NCBI RefSeq assembly: GCF_013409045.1
Contig: NZ_JACCBT010000001.1
Coordinates: 2,356,001 to 2,420,000, forward strand
Direction: 5' to 3'
Source of the DNA: Actinomadura citrea
Lineage (GTDB): Bacteria > Actinomycetota > Actinomycetes > Streptosporangiales > Streptosporangiaceae
DNA length: 64,000 nt
The notes under the pieces are model-generated. The model did not search any database. It was not told where the DNA came from and saw nothing but the letters and a program-made list of their open reading frames with translations. Each line of letters opens with the position of its first letter. The stretch's first letter is position 1. The translations under genes and the position numbers were made by a program. Shown one piece after another: positions 49,218 through 58,190 of this stretch.

Positions 49218-49883
49218 ATGCGGATCGGAGTGCTCGGCGCGGGCGCCATGGCGGACGCGCTCGCCACGCAGTGGGCGCGCAAGGGACACCAGGTGCGGAT
49301 CGGGGCGCGGACGCCCGCGAAGGCGGTCGCGCTGGCCGGCCGGATCGGGCACGGCGCGGCCGGCGGCACGTTGCGGGAGGCGGCGGAGTTCGGCGACGCG
49401 GTGCTCCTCGCCGTCTGGCACGAGGGCGTCCAGGACGTCCTGCGCGCGGCGGGGCCGCTGGAAGGGCGCGTGCTGATCGACTGCACCAACCCGATGGAGC
49501 CGCCGTTCGAGCGGCTCAAGACGGCGGGCGGCCCGTCCGCGGCGCGGCGGATCGCCGACGCCACCGGCGCGCGAGTCGTCAAGGCCTTCAACACCTGCCA
49601 CGAGAGCGTGTGGCGGATGACGCCCCCGGCGTTCGCGGGGCGTCCCCTCGGCGTCCCGCTGTGCGGGGACGACGAGGAGGCCCTCGCCGTGGTGCGCGGC
49701 CTGGTGGGCGACCTCGGCTGCGTGCCGATGGACGGCGGAGGCCTGGAGAGGGCCGGGCTGCTGGAGGCCGCGACCGCGTTCCTGGTGGGCCTGTGGGTGG
49801 CGGGCGAGGATCCGTCCGCGATGCTGCCGCCCCCCGAGTACGCTGGGGGCGACCCGGCGCGTACCTCCGAGCTCGCGGGCTGA
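49218..49883 (+). CDS. NAD(P)-binding oxidoreductase (F420-dependent NADP reductase-like)
   Basis: 221 residues, ATG with GGGAGGA upstream. Rossmann glycine motif GVLGAGAMADALATQWARKGHQVRIGART, then AVLLAVWHEGVQDVL, LIDCTNP, VVKAFNT and GDDEEALAVVRGLVGDLG. The pattern matches the NADPH-dependent F420 reductase/YbaB-like NAD(P)-binding group rather than ketol-acid enzymes. Under probable HxlR control. Substrate unknown. Confidence 0.88.
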   Translation: MRIGVLGAGAMADALATQWARKGHQVRIGARTPAKAVALAGRIGHGAAGGTLREAAEFGDAVLLAVWHEGVQDVLRAAGPLEGRVLIDCTNPMEPPFERLKTAGGPSAARRIADATGARVVKAFNTCHESVWRMTPPAFAGRPLGVPLCGDDEEALAVVRGLVGDLGCVPMDGGGLERAGLLEAATAFLVGLWVAGEDPSAMLPPPEYAGGDPARTSELAG

Positions 49884-49949
49884 AACGTTATTTGTGTTTT
49901 TGGGCGTCCTGTGGGGGTGCGCGAAGAACCGCCGCTAGCATCTGCCGCC

Positions 49950-50717
49950 ATGCGACATGCGTTCCGTACCGCGCTCGTGACGGGGGCGTCCAGCGGTATC
50001 GGCGAGAGCTTCGCCCGCCTCCTGGCCGCCCGCGGCACCGACCTGGTGATCGTGGCCCGCCGGAGCGAGCGGCTGGACGGGCTGGCCCGCGAACTCGTCG
50101 AACGGTACCGGGTCGCCGTGGAGGTCCTGGCCGCCGACCTCACCGATCCCGCGCAGCGCGCCGAGGTCGAGGGGCGGCTGCGCACCGAGCCGGTCGAGCT
50201 GCTGGTCAACAATGCCGGGTACGGCGCTTTTGGAGCGTTCGCGGAACTGCCGCTGGACGACCACCTGGCGCAGATCGAGCTGAACGTGGCCGCCCTCGTG
50301 CGGCTCGCCCACGCCGCCCTGCCCGGGATGATCGCGCGCGGCCGGGGCGGGGTGCTGAACGTCGCGTCGATGGCGGGGTTCGCGCCCTCTCCCGGCAGCG
50401 CGACCTACGGGGCGACGAAGGCGTACGTGGCGTCGTTCTCGGAGAGCCTGCACTCGGAGGTCGCGGGCAAGGGCGTCCACGTGACGGCTCTGTGCCCCGG
50501 GTTCACCCGCACCGACGACGACGTCCCGGCCAACCTCCTCTGGCTGCGGCGCGAGGACGTGGCGCGGGCGGGGCTGGAGGCGGTGGCGACCGGGCGCGCG
50601 CTGTGCGTCCCCGGCATGCAGTACAAGGCGGCGCTCCCGGCGCTCCGCCTCGTTCCGAGACCGCTTCTCAGGGCGGCCGCGAACCGCATGTGGCAACAGG
50701 CCGCCGACACGCGGTGA
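49950..50717 (+). CDS. Short-chain dehydrogenase/reductase
   Basis: 255 residues. ATG 49950 sits 8 nt after TAGCAT with no ribosome binding site. Classical SDR: TGASSGIG at residues about 11-18, LVNNAGYG (NNAG), and the catalytic Ser in NVASMAGF with Tyr/Lys in YGATKAYVASFS. LCPGFTRTDD and the C-terminal LPALRLVPRPLLRAAANRMWQ are typical of the DltE-like ketoreductase group. Substrate unknown. Confidence 0.92.
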   Translation: MRHAFRTALVTGASSGIGESFARLLAARGTDLVIVARRSERLDGLARELVERYRVAVEVLAADLTDPAQRAEVEGRLRTEPVELLVNNAGYGAFGAFAELPLDDHLAQIELNVAALVRLAHAALPGMIARGRGGVLNVASMAGFAPSPGSATYGATKAYVASFSESLHSEVAGKGVHVTALCPGFTRTDDDVPANLLWLRREDVARAGLEAVATGRALCVPGMQYKAALPALRLVPRPLLRAAANRMWQQAADTR

Positions 50718-50783
50718 CAAGACGTCACACGCTTTCGCGCGGATCTACAAAAGTTCCCGCGCGTTGCTTGTCGCGGTGCTGAC

Positions 50784-50835
50784 TTGACGGGGCTCGCGCT
50801 TTCTCGCGACGATCGAACCTACGCTTGAGTAGGTT
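50784..50835 (+). promoter_or_regulatory. Promoter and operator of the desaturase gene
   Basis: TTGACG (50784-50789) is a good -35. A perfect inverted repeat AACCTAC (50816-50822) / GTAGGTT (50829-50835) with a 6-nt spacer overlaps the likely start of transcription. A TetR-type fatty-acid regulator would be a typical binder; none is adjacent. Confidence 0.6.
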
Positions 50836-50888
50836 GTGAACAGCCTGCTGGGCGGCTGCACAAGGACCTCGTCCAGCGAAGGAAGCAC

Positions 50889-51839
50889 ATGTCCCTGACC
50901 CCCGAAGAGAAGTCCCAGACCGGCCTCATGCTCGACCTCGAGCCGGTGGTCGAGCAGGAGCTGAACCGGCACCTGTCGACGGCCAAGGAATGGTTCCCGC
51001 ACCAGTACGTGCCGTGGAGCGAGGGCCGCGACTTCGACGGGCCGCTGGGCGGCGAGCCGTGGTCGATCGAGCAGTCGAAGGTGACGCCCGAGGCGCGCGA
51101 CTCGCTGATCGTCAACCTCCTCACCGAGGACAACCTGCCCGGCTACCACCGCGCGATCGCCACCGTCTTCGGCCGCGAGGGCGCCTGGGGCACGTGGGTG
51201 AACCGCTGGACCGCCGAGGAGAACCGGCACGGCATCGCCCTGCGCGACTACCTCACCGTGAGCCGCGCGGTCGACCCGATCGCGCTGGAGCGCGCCCGCA
51301 TGCACCACATGGAGGCCGGCTACGAGGCCGACCACGGCGACTCGTTCCTGCACGGGACGGCGTACGTGTCGTTCCAGGAGCTCGCGACCCGCGTCTCGCA
51401 CCGCAACACCGGCAGGGCGTCCGGCGACCCCGTCTGCGAGCAGATGATGACCCGCATCGCCGCCGACGAGAACCTCCACATGATCTTCTACCGGAACCTG
51501 ATGGGCGCCGCGCTGGAGGCCGCCCCGAACGAGACGATGCGGGCGATCACCGATGTCGTGACGACGTTCCAGATGCCCGGCCACAGCATCGACGGCTTCC
51601 TGCGCAAGTCGGTCGTCATCGCCAACGCCGGCATCTACGACCTGCGGCTCCACCACGACGACGTGCTCGTCCCGGTGCTGCGCAAGTGGGGCGTCTTCGA
51701 CCGCACCGACCTGACGGGCGACGGCGAGAAGGCCCGCGAGGAGCTCGGCGAGTTCCTGGAGCACCTCGACGCCTCCGCCACCAAGTTCGAGACCCGCCGC
51801 GAAGAACGCCGCGCCCGCCAGGCCGCCCGCAAGGGCTAG
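50889..51839 (+). CDS. Acyl-[acyl-carrier-protein] desaturase
   Basis: 316 residues with GGAAGG upstream. Soluble stearoyl-ACP desaturase/DesA family: the two diiron helix-pair motifs are TAEENRHG (ExxH) and AADENLHM (ExxH), with further Glu ligands in LTEDNLP and FQELATRVSH. It introduces a cis double bond into ACP-bound fatty acids with ferredoxin and O2. Mycobacterial DesA1/DesA2 have the same size. The C terminus is Arg-rich. An inverted-repeat operator lies upstream, suggesting lipid-responsive control. Confidence 0.94.
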   Translation: MSLTPEEKSQTGLMLDLEPVVEQELNRHLSTAKEWFPHQYVPWSEGRDFDGPLGGEPWSIEQSKVTPEARDSLIVNLLTEDNLPGYHRAIATVFGREGAWGTWVNRWTAEENRHGIALRDYLTVSRAVDPIALERARMHHMEAGYEADHGDSFLHGTAYVSFQELATRVSHRNTGRASGDPVCEQMMTRIAADENLHMIFYRNLMGAALEAAPNETMRAITDVVTTFQMPGHSIDGFLRKSVVIANAGIYDLRLHHDDVLVPVLRKWGVFDRTDLTGDGEKAREELGEFLEHLDASATKFETRREERRARQAARKG

Positions 51840-51936
51840 CCCGGAGGGGCCGCGGCCGGGGCGGGTTCGGGTGACCTGAACCGGACTCGGGTGGATTCCG
51901 GGAACCCGGAGGGCGTTTCCTCGCGTCAAAGGGTGC

Positions 51937-52749
51937 ATGGGGACGCACAGGCGACTGGGCGGGTACCGGTTGCTGGACGAGATCGGCCGGGGGAGCACGG
52001 CGGTGGTCTACCTGGCCATGGACGCCGGCGGCCGGGAGGTCGCGGTCAAGGAGCTCGTTCCGGAGCTCACGGGGGAGCCGGAGGCGATCAGCCGGCTGGC
52101 ACGGGAGATGCAGGCGCAGGCGCGGGTGCGCAGCGCCTACGTCGCCCGGCTGCTGGACGGCGCGATCTCGGCGCGGCGGCCGCACGTGGTCATGCAGTAC
52201 GTGCCGGGGTGCCCGCTGAACGACCTCGTCTCGGCGTACGGGCCGATGCGCGGCGACCGGCTCGTCCGGTTCGCCCGGCGGCTGGCGCTGGCGCTCGGGG
52301 ACGTCCACGACGCGGGCGTGCTGCACCGCGACGTGGCGCCCGGCAACGTCATCGTGCTGGGCGACCGGCCGACGCTGATCGACTTCGGCATCGCGCACGA
52401 GTCCGGCGCGGAGCAGATCACCAGGCGCGGCATGGTCGTGGGGACGCCCGCCTACCTGGCGCCCGAGCTGATCGAGGGGGAGCGCGCGACCACCGCGTCG
52501 GACGTGTTCTCGTGGGCGTCGACCGTGGCCTACGCGGCGACGGGCCGCCCGCCGTTCGGGCGCGGGTCGCTGCACGGGGTGTGCTTCAGGATCCTGCGCG
52601 GCCAGGCCGACATCGACGGCGCTCCGGAGCCGCTGGCGGGGCTGCTGCGGGCGGCGTTCCGCCGCGACCCGGCGGACCGTCCCTCCGCGCGCTGGTTCGC
52701 CGGGGCGCTGGCCGCCGCCGCCGAGGGCGACGGGGTGGTGGCGGCCTGA
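51937..52749 (+). CDS. Soluble serine/threonine protein kinase with altered catalytic loop
   Basis: 270 residues, kinase domain only with no transmembrane helix. P-loop GRGSTAVV, ATP Lys 38 (VAVKEL), DFG 149-151, GTPAYLAPE and ASTVAYAATGRPPFG are intact. The catalytic loop reads HRDVAPGN (130-137): the Lys two residues after Asp, present in nearly all Ser/Thr kinases, is Ala. Asp and Asn remain, so activity is possible but altered. First of three tandem kinase-fold genes. Confidence 0.92.
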   Translation: MGTHRRLGGYRLLDEIGRGSTAVVYLAMDAGGREVAVKELVPELTGEPEAISRLAREMQAQARVRSAYVARLLDGAISARRPHVVMQYVPGCPLNDLVSAYGPMRGDRLVRFARRLALALGDVHDAGVLHRDVAPGNVIVLGDRPTLIDFGIAHESGAEQITRRGMVVGTPAYLAPELIEGERATTASDVFSWASTVAYAATGRPPFGRGSLHGVCFRILRGQADIDGAPEPLAGLLRAAFRRDPADRPSARWFAGALAAAAEGDGVVAA

Positions 52750-52797
52750 TGGCTGGATCCCCCCGGCAGGATGGGCAAGGGTAGGGTTTCGGAAACG

Positions 52798-54732
52798 ATG
52801 AGGGGAGCCGTCACGTCCGGGGACCGAATCGGCCACTACAGCGTCCAGCAGACCCTGGGGGAAGGGGGCATGGGCGTCGTCTACCTCGGCGCCGACCCCG
52901 AGGGGCGCAACGTGGCCATCAAGGTGCTGCGGCCAGCGGTCGCGGGCGACGCCACGGCGCGTCGCCGGCTGGCCCGCGAGGTCGACTCGATGCGCAGGGT
53001 GCACAGCCCGCACGTCGCCGAGATCCTCGACGCCGACGTGACCGCCGACCAGCCCTACATCGTGACCCAGTACGTGCCCGGCCGGACGCTGGAGGAGATC
53101 GTCGAGGAGTCCGGCCCGATCTACGGGCCGGCGCTGCAGCGCCTCGGCGTGGGGCTGGCGGCGGCGCTGTCGGCGATCCACGGCGCCGGGATCGTGCACC
53201 GCGACATGAAGCCCGGCAACGTGATGCTCGTGGACGGCGAGCCCGTCGTGATCGACTTCGGCATCGCGCAGGCCGCCGACGCGACCCGGCTGACCGCGAC
53301 CGGCATGGTCATCGGCACCCCCGGCTACCTCGCCCCGGAGATCATCGAGGGCGAGGACGCGGGCCCGCCGTCGGACGTGCACGCCTGGGGCGGGACGGTC
53401 GCCTACGCCGCGACCGGCCGCCCGCCCTTCGGCTCCGGCACCTTCGAGTCGATCTTCTACAAGATCATGCAGAGCACGCCCGACCTGGACGGCGTGCCCG
53501 AGGCGATGCTGCCCGTGCTGCGGTCGGCGATGGCGCGGCACCCCGCCGAGCGCCCGACGGCCGTCAACCTGGTGCAGCTCACGCGGCGCATCCATCTCGA
53601 GGCCACCATCACCGACCAGACGCGCGTCGACCGGCACTACCCGGCGGCCGGTGCGGCCGGTGCGGCCGCTGCGCTGGGCACGTCGGGCACGCCGGGGCCG
53701 GAGGAGACGGCCGCCGACCACTCCCGGCAGTTCTCCATGCCGGCGCCGCAGGACCCGCCGTCGTCCGGGACGTCGTCGGCGTCGCCCGGGATGCCGGTGC
53801 CCGCGCCCGTCCCGTCGCCCGCGCCCGTTCCGGCGCAGCCGAAGGACTTCGTGGGCCAGCTGCCGCCCGCCGCGCCGCCGCCCGTCCCGCCGCCGGGGCC
53901 CGCGCCGTTCAAGGCGGGGGAGCAGTACGGGCAGCGCGGCTACGGGCCGCCCGCCCCCTACGACCAGGGCCCCTACCAGGGCGGTTATCCGCCGCCGCAG
54001 TACGGGCCCCCGCCGAACCAGCCCACGCAGGGCGCGCTCCAGCGCGGCCCCTACGAGACGGAGGCGCGGCAGCGTCCCGACCAGGCGCGTGCCGACGGGG
54101 CGGAGCGCGACAAGGAGCGGCGCAAGCCCTACGGCTGGTACCGGGTGCTCAGCTTCATCGTCCTGGTGGCGCTGCTCGGGTTCGCCAACATCGCGCCGCT
54201 GCTCGCCCTCGGCGTCACCGTCGCCGGCGTGTTCGTGCTGCGGATGGGCGACAGGGCGGCCAAGGGCATGGAGGGCCGGCAGACGCGGCGGGGCCCGCGC
54301 TCGGGCGACGCGGTCGCGGCCGCGTTCCGGACGCCGCTGCACCTGCCCGGCGCGCTGATGTCGACCGTGCTGTGGACGGCGCTCAGCGGTGTCGCGGGGC
54401 TGATCCTGCTCGGTGTGCTGATCTTCGCGAACCCGGAGATGACCGCGTCCAAGGCCATCGCCTACTCGGCCATGGCGGTGATCGGGCTGCTGTGCCTCGC
54501 GCCGGGCAGCGGCGCGCCCCGCCGCCAGCTCGCCCGCATCTGGGGCGCGGTGCTGCCGCGCGCCGAGGCCGCGCTCGTCGGCGCGCTCATCCTCGGGATC
54601 TTCGCCGCGGTGCTGGTCGGGCTGTCGCAGCGGCAGCCGCCCGACACCACGCCGGTGGACGGGATGAGCCAGGACCTGGAGAGCGTGCGCGCCGACGTCC
54701 ACGATCTCGTGGCGAGCATCCCCGGGACGTGA
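52798..54732 (+). CDS. Transmembrane serine/threonine protein kinase (PknB type)
   Basis: 644 residues from ATG 52798. Intact kinase: GEGGMGVV, Lys 42, HRDMKPGN (134-141), DFG (153-155), GTPGYLAPE. A long Pro/Gln/Tyr-rich linker (about 290-440) leads to four hydrophobic helices (about 450-620) with a RRQLARIWGAVLPRAEAAL loop and a short polar end. The same membrane module recurs in the next gene's product. Likely autophosphorylates and signals from the membrane. The active member of the three-gene set. Confidence 0.93.
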   Translation: MRGAVTSGDRIGHYSVQQTLGEGGMGVVYLGADPEGRNVAIKVLRPAVAGDATARRRLAREVDSMRRVHSPHVAEILDADVTADQPYIVTQYVPGRTLEEIVEESGPIYGPALQRLGVGLAAALSAIHGAGIVHRDMKPGNVMLVDGEPVVIDFGIAQAADATRLTATGMVIGTPGYLAPEIIEGEDAGPPSDVHAWGGTVAYAATGRPPFGSGTFESIFYKIMQSTPDLDGVPEAMLPVLRSAMARHPAERPTAVNLVQLTRRIHLEATITDQTRVDRHYPAAGAAGAAAALGTSGTPGPEETAADHSRQFSMPAPQDPPSSGTSSASPGMPVPAPVPSPAPVPAQPKDFVGQLPPAAPPPVPPPGPAPFKAGEQYGQRGYGPPAPYDQGPYQGGYPPPQYGPPPNQPTQGALQRGPYETEARQRPDQARADGAERDKERRKPYGWYRVLSFIVLVALLGFANIAPLLALGVTVAGVFVLRMGDRAAKGMEGRQTRRGPRSGDAVAAAFRTPLHLPGALMSTVLWTALSGVAGLILLGVLIFANPEMTASKAIAYSAMAVIGLLCLAPGSGAPRRQLARIWGAVLPRAEAALVGALILGIFAAVLVGLSQRQPPDTTPVDGMSQDLESVRADVHDLVASIPGT

Positions 54733-54789
54733 CGCGCGGCTCCGGCGACGGGCGCGGTCCCTCTCCGGTCGGTAGGGTGGCGACCCATT

Positions 54790-56097
54790 ATGAGCGGTGA
54801 GACGAGCCACCAGGCGCACATCGGTCCGTACCGGCTGCTGTCCAGGCTGGGCGGCGGCACCGGCGACGTCCACCGCGCCGCGGGCACCGACGGCCGCGAC
54901 GTGGCGATCCGGCTCCTGCCGCCGGACGCGGCCCCCGACGTCCCGCGGATGCGCGAGGTGCTCAGCCCCTACGTGGCGGACGTCCTGGACGGTGAGGCCG
55001 CCGGCCCGCGCCCCTACGTGGTGTTCCGGTTCGTCCCCGGACGTCCGCTCGCCGAGAGGATCGCCGAGCAGGGGCCGATGTCGGGGGACGCGCTGCGCCG
55101 CATGGCCTTCGGGCTGGCCAAGGCACTCGCCGCCATCCACCTGACCGGTCTCGCGCACGGCGAGCTGGGGCCGGGCACGGTCCTGGTCGTGGACGACGCG
55201 CCGGTCGTCGTCGACTTCGCGCTGACCTCCGGCGCCGACGCCGGCGACGACGTCCGCGCATGGGCGGCCACGGTGGCGTTCGCCGCCACCGGCCGTCCGG
55301 ACGGGCCCGCCGAGTCGCTGCCGGCCGACCTGCGCGCCCTGGTGGCGGCCGCCTCCCACCCGGACCCCGGGGCCCGCCCGTCTGCGGCCGAGTTGGCGGA
55401 GTCGGCGTCCCGCCTGAAGCTTCCGGCCGCGTCGACCACCAGCTCACGTCCCGCCGCCGCGGCTCTCGCGCCCGAGGCCCCCGCCCCGCCGACCGGCCCG
55501 GCAGCGCCCGGTCCTGCGGCGGCCCCCGCCGGAGCGCGGGAGACGGCGGCGCACGAGACGGCGGTGACACAGGGCTGGGCGCGGCTGCTCGCGGCCATGG
55601 TGGTGGTGGCCGGCGTCGGCGTCGTGATCATGCTGCCGATCGCGGGACTCGTCCTGACGCTGGCCGCGGTGACGCTGCTGCGGGTGGCGGGCACGACGGC
55701 GCGCGGCTGGGCGTGGGCGTTCGGGCGGACGCTGCTGACCGTCCCCTACGCGGCGGTGTTCACGGCCGCCGTCCCGCTCGGGCTCGCCGCGGCGTCGGCG
55801 GTCGGCGGGAAGCTGGACTCGCTCACGGCCTGCGCGTTCGGCGCCGGAGCCGGGGCCGCGGTGCTGTGGACGGCGCCGGGCGTCAGCGCGCCGCGGCGCC
55901 AGCTGGAGCGGATGTTCCTTCCGGTGGCGCGGCGGCCACGGGCCGTCGCGGCCGCGGTCGTGGGCCTCGGCGTGCTGTGCCTGCTCGTCGGCGTCGGCGC
56001 GATGACGCTGACGCCGAGCTTCTCCCCGACCTACGGGCTGCAGCGCACGCTGGAGAGCTCGATGGACCGCCTCCAGCACGCCGTCAACAGGGTATGA
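54790..56097 (+). CDS. Membrane-anchored pseudokinase
   Basis: 435 residues. Kinase fold is recognisable (IGPYRLLSRLGGG, RPYVVFRFVPGRPLAERIAE, AWAATVAFAATGRPDG) but every catalytic motif is changed: the ATP Lys is Arg 41, HRD is HGE (123-125), the catalytic Asn is Thr 130, and DFG is DFA (142-144). An Ala/Pro-rich linker leads to a four-helix membrane module with SAPRRQLERM, matching that of the preceding kinase. It probably serves as an allosteric or scaffolding partner of that kinase. About 57 bp after it. Confidence 0.9.
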   Translation: MSGETSHQAHIGPYRLLSRLGGGTGDVHRAAGTDGRDVAIRLLPPDAAPDVPRMREVLSPYVADVLDGEAAGPRPYVVFRFVPGRPLAERIAEQGPMSGDALRRMAFGLAKALAAIHLTGLAHGELGPGTVLVVDDAPVVVDFALTSGADAGDDVRAWAATVAFAATGRPDGPAESLPADLRALVAAASHPDPGARPSAAELAESASRLKLPAASTTSSRPAAAALAPEAPAPPTGPAAPGPAAAPAGARETAAHETAVTQGWARLLAAMVVVAGVGVVIMLPIAGLVLTLAAVTLLRVAGTTARGWAWAFGRTLLTVPYAAVFTAAVPLGLAAASAVGGKLDSLTACAFGAGAGAAVLWTAPGVSAPRRQLERMFLPVARRPRAVAAAVVGLGVLCLLVGVGAMTLTPSFSPTYGLQRTLESSMDRLQHAVNRV

Positions 56098-56195
56098 GGC
56101 ATGATGTCCGCCACGTCCGATTCGGGACGCCTCATGCACCGCAAACCCGCCGGGCACGTGGGTAAGGTCTCACGAACTGGGATTTGCCAGTAGGC

Positions 56196-56211
56196 TACCG
56201 ACGAGTAACAT
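56196..56211 (+). promoter_or_regulatory. Candidate operator/promoter of etfBA
   Basis: TACCGACGAGTAA (56196-56208) contains TAC and GTA halves with a 6-nt spacer and runs into TAACAT (56206-56211), a possible -10 box. It lies 160 bp before the etfB ATG. Confidence 0.35.
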
Positions 56212-56372
56212 TATCGTGCACGGCCGAACCGGGGACCCGGCTCCGAAGCACGTTCGGGTGTTTGGCAGGCTGTGACTGCGAAAGCGCATGTCCGCGTCGA
56301 CCCGTCATGGGCGGCGCCCCTCTGCCGCTTACCTCAGCGGCCAACTGAGTGCAGGGAGGTCGGCCACCGGCC

Positions 56373-57152
56373 ATGAACATCGTCGTCCTGGTGAAGCAGG
56401 TTCCCGATACGGAGAGCCCGCGCAAGCTGAAGTCCGATGACAGCACGCTCGACCGCGCCGCGGCGGACGGCGTCATCAACGAACTCGACGAGTACGCCAT
56501 CGAAGAGGCGCTGCGCATCAAGGAGGCCCAGGGCGGCGAGGTGACCGTCCTCACCATGGGCCCCGGCAAGGCCACCGACTCCATCCGCAAGTCGCTGGCG
56601 ATGGGCGCCGACAAGGCCGTCCACCTCCTCGACGACGGCCTCGCCGGCTCCGACGCGCTGCAGACCTCGTACGCGCTGGAGCAGGCGCTCGGGCGCACCG
56701 GGTTCGACCTGGTCGTCCTCGGCGCGGAGTCCACCGACGCGCGCACCGGCGTGCTCGCCGCGATGCTCGCCGAGCGCCTCGGCGTCCCGCAGCTGTCGCT
56801 CGCCAACAAGGTCGAGATCGACGGGACGTCCATCAAGGTGCAGCGGCAGACCGACTACGGCTTCGACCGGGTCGAGGCCAGCCTGCCCGCGGTGGTGTCC
56901 GTGGTGGAGAAGATCAACGAGCCGCGCTACCCCTCGTTCAAGGGGATCATGGCGGCCAAGAAGAAGCCGGTCGAGACGCTCGGCCTCGGCGACGCCGGCA
57001 TCGACGCGTCCCGGGTCGGCCTGGCGAACGCCGCGACCGAGGTGGTCGACTTCGCCGAGGCGCCGCCGCGCGCGAAGGGCGAGATCGTCACCGACGAGGG
57101 CGACGGCGGTGCGAAGATCGCCGAGTTCCTCGCGTCGAAGAAGTTCGTCTGA
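56373..57152 (+). CDS. etfB: Electron transfer flavoprotein beta subunit
   Basis: 259 residues with GGGAGG upstream. MNIVVLVKQVPDTE at the start, DEYAIEEALRIKE, TMGPGKATDSIRKSLAMGADKAVHL and GAESTDARTGVLAAMLAERLGVPQLS are EtfB hallmarks (AMP/FAD-side pocket and the ADP-binding GAxxxD). The SLPAVVSVVEKINEPRYPSFKGIMAAKKK recognition loop is intact. It forms a heterodimer with EtfA and carries electrons from acyl-CoA dehydrogenases. Confidence 0.97.
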   Translation: MNIVVLVKQVPDTESPRKLKSDDSTLDRAAADGVINELDEYAIEEALRIKEAQGGEVTVLTMGPGKATDSIRKSLAMGADKAVHLLDDGLAGSDALQTSYALEQALGRTGFDLVVLGAESTDARTGVLAAMLAERLGVPQLSLANKVEIDGTSIKVQRQTDYGFDRVEASLPAVVSVVEKINEPRYPSFKGIMAAKKKPVETLGLGDAGIDASRVGLANAATEVVDFAEAPPRAKGEIVTDEGDGGAKIAEFLASKKFV

Positions 57153-57172
57153 CCGAGGAAGGGGATTCAACC

Positions 57173-58123
57173 ATGACCGAGATTCTCGTCCTCGTCGACC
57201 ATGTCGACGGTGAGGTCAAGAAGGTCACGCTCGAACTGCTGACGCTGGCGAACCGGCTCGGCGAGGCGGCCGCGGTATGGGTCGGCCCGGGCTATGAGAA
57301 CGCCAGGGACAGGCTCGCCGAGTACGGTGCCGGCAAGGTCTACGTGGCGGCCGACGAGGAGCTGACCTCCTACGTCGTCGCCCCGAAGGCCGCGCTGCTG
57401 GCCCAGCTCGTGAGCGAGAAGTCCCCGGCCGCGGTGCTGGTGGCCGCGACCGGCGAGGGCAAGGAGATCGCGGGCCGCCTCGCCGTCAAGACCGGCTCCG
57501 GCGTGCTCACCGACGTCGTGGACGTCGCCGACGGCTTCGTCGCCGAGCACTCGATCTTCGGCGGCGGGATCATCGCGCACGCCAAGGTGAAGACCGGCAC
57601 GCCGATCATCGCGGTGCGGCCGAACTCCGTCGCGCCCCAGGCGTCCGCGGCCACCCCGGCCGAGGAGCAGGTGTCGGTCACGCTCTCGGACGCCGACAAG
57701 GGCGCCAGGATCGTGGAGAAGGTCGTCCAGGAGAAGGGCGAGCGCCCGGACCTGACCGAGGCCGCGATCGTGGTCTCCGGCGGCCGCGGCGTCGGCGGCG
57801 CGGAGAACTTCAAGATCATTGAGGGGCTGGCCGACTCGCTCGGCGCGGCCGTCGGCGCCTCCCGCGCCGCGACCGACGCCGGCTGGTACCCGCACTCGTT
57901 CCAGGTCGGCCAGACCGGCAAGACGGTGTCGCCGCAGCTGTACATCGCGGTCGGCATCTCCGGCGCCATCCAGCACCGGGCCGGCATGCAGACCTCGAAG
58001 ACCATCATCGCCGTCAACAAGGACCCCGAGGCGCCGATCTTCGAGCTCGTCGACTACGGCGTGGTGGGCGACCTGTTCCAGGTCGCGCCCCAGCTGACCG
58101 AGGAGATCAGCAAGCGCAAGTGA
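57173..58123 (+). CDS. etfA: Electron transfer flavoprotein alpha subunit
   Basis: 316 residues, 20 bp after etfB with GAGGAAGGGG as ribosome binding site. The N-terminal part is the Etf alpha/beta fold; the C-terminal FAD domain shows [68 protein letters not shown] and [25 protein letters not shown]. Forms the FAD-binding heterodimer with EtfB. A terminator follows. Confidence 0.97.
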   Translation: MTEILVLVDHVDGEVKKVTLELLTLANRLGEAAAVWVGPGYENARDRLAEYGAGKVYVAADEELTSYVVAPKAALLAQLVSEKSPAAVLVAATGEGKEIAGRLAVKTGSGVLTDVVDVADGFVAEHSIFGGGIIAHAKVKTGTPIIAVRPNSVAPQASAATPAEEQVSVTLSDADKGARIVEKVVQEKGERPDLTEAAIVVSGGRGVGGAENFKIIEGLADSLGAAVGASRAATDAGWYPHSFQVGQTGKTVSPQLYIAVGISGAIQHRAGMQTSKTIIAVNKDPEAPIFELVDYGVVGDLFQVAPQLTEEISKRK

Positions 58124-58135
58124 TCTCGCGCGGAC

Positions 58136-58163
58136 GGCCCGGCGACGCTCCCGTCGCCGGGCC
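58136..58163 (+). terminator. Terminator of etfBA
   Basis: Perfect 11-bp arms GGCCCGGCGAC (58136-58146) and GTCGCCGGGCC (58153-58163) with a 6-nt loop, beginning 12 bp after the etfA stop and followed by CTTCGTCGTTC. Confidence 0.85.
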
Positions 58164-58190
58164 CTTCGTCGTTCGGGGGCCCTTCGTCCT

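Noticed and set aside
51616..55359. A 1247-codon open frame on the minus strand
   Set aside because: Shadow of the kinase genes; composition is Arg/His/Gly-rich and no motif is seen. The plus-strand frames have complete kinase motifs.
54790..56097. The third kinase-fold gene as a frameshifted or dead pseudogene
   Set aside because: The frame is intact over 435 codons, with normal codon bias, conserved fold segments and a full membrane module, so it is a pseudokinase rather than a pseudogene.
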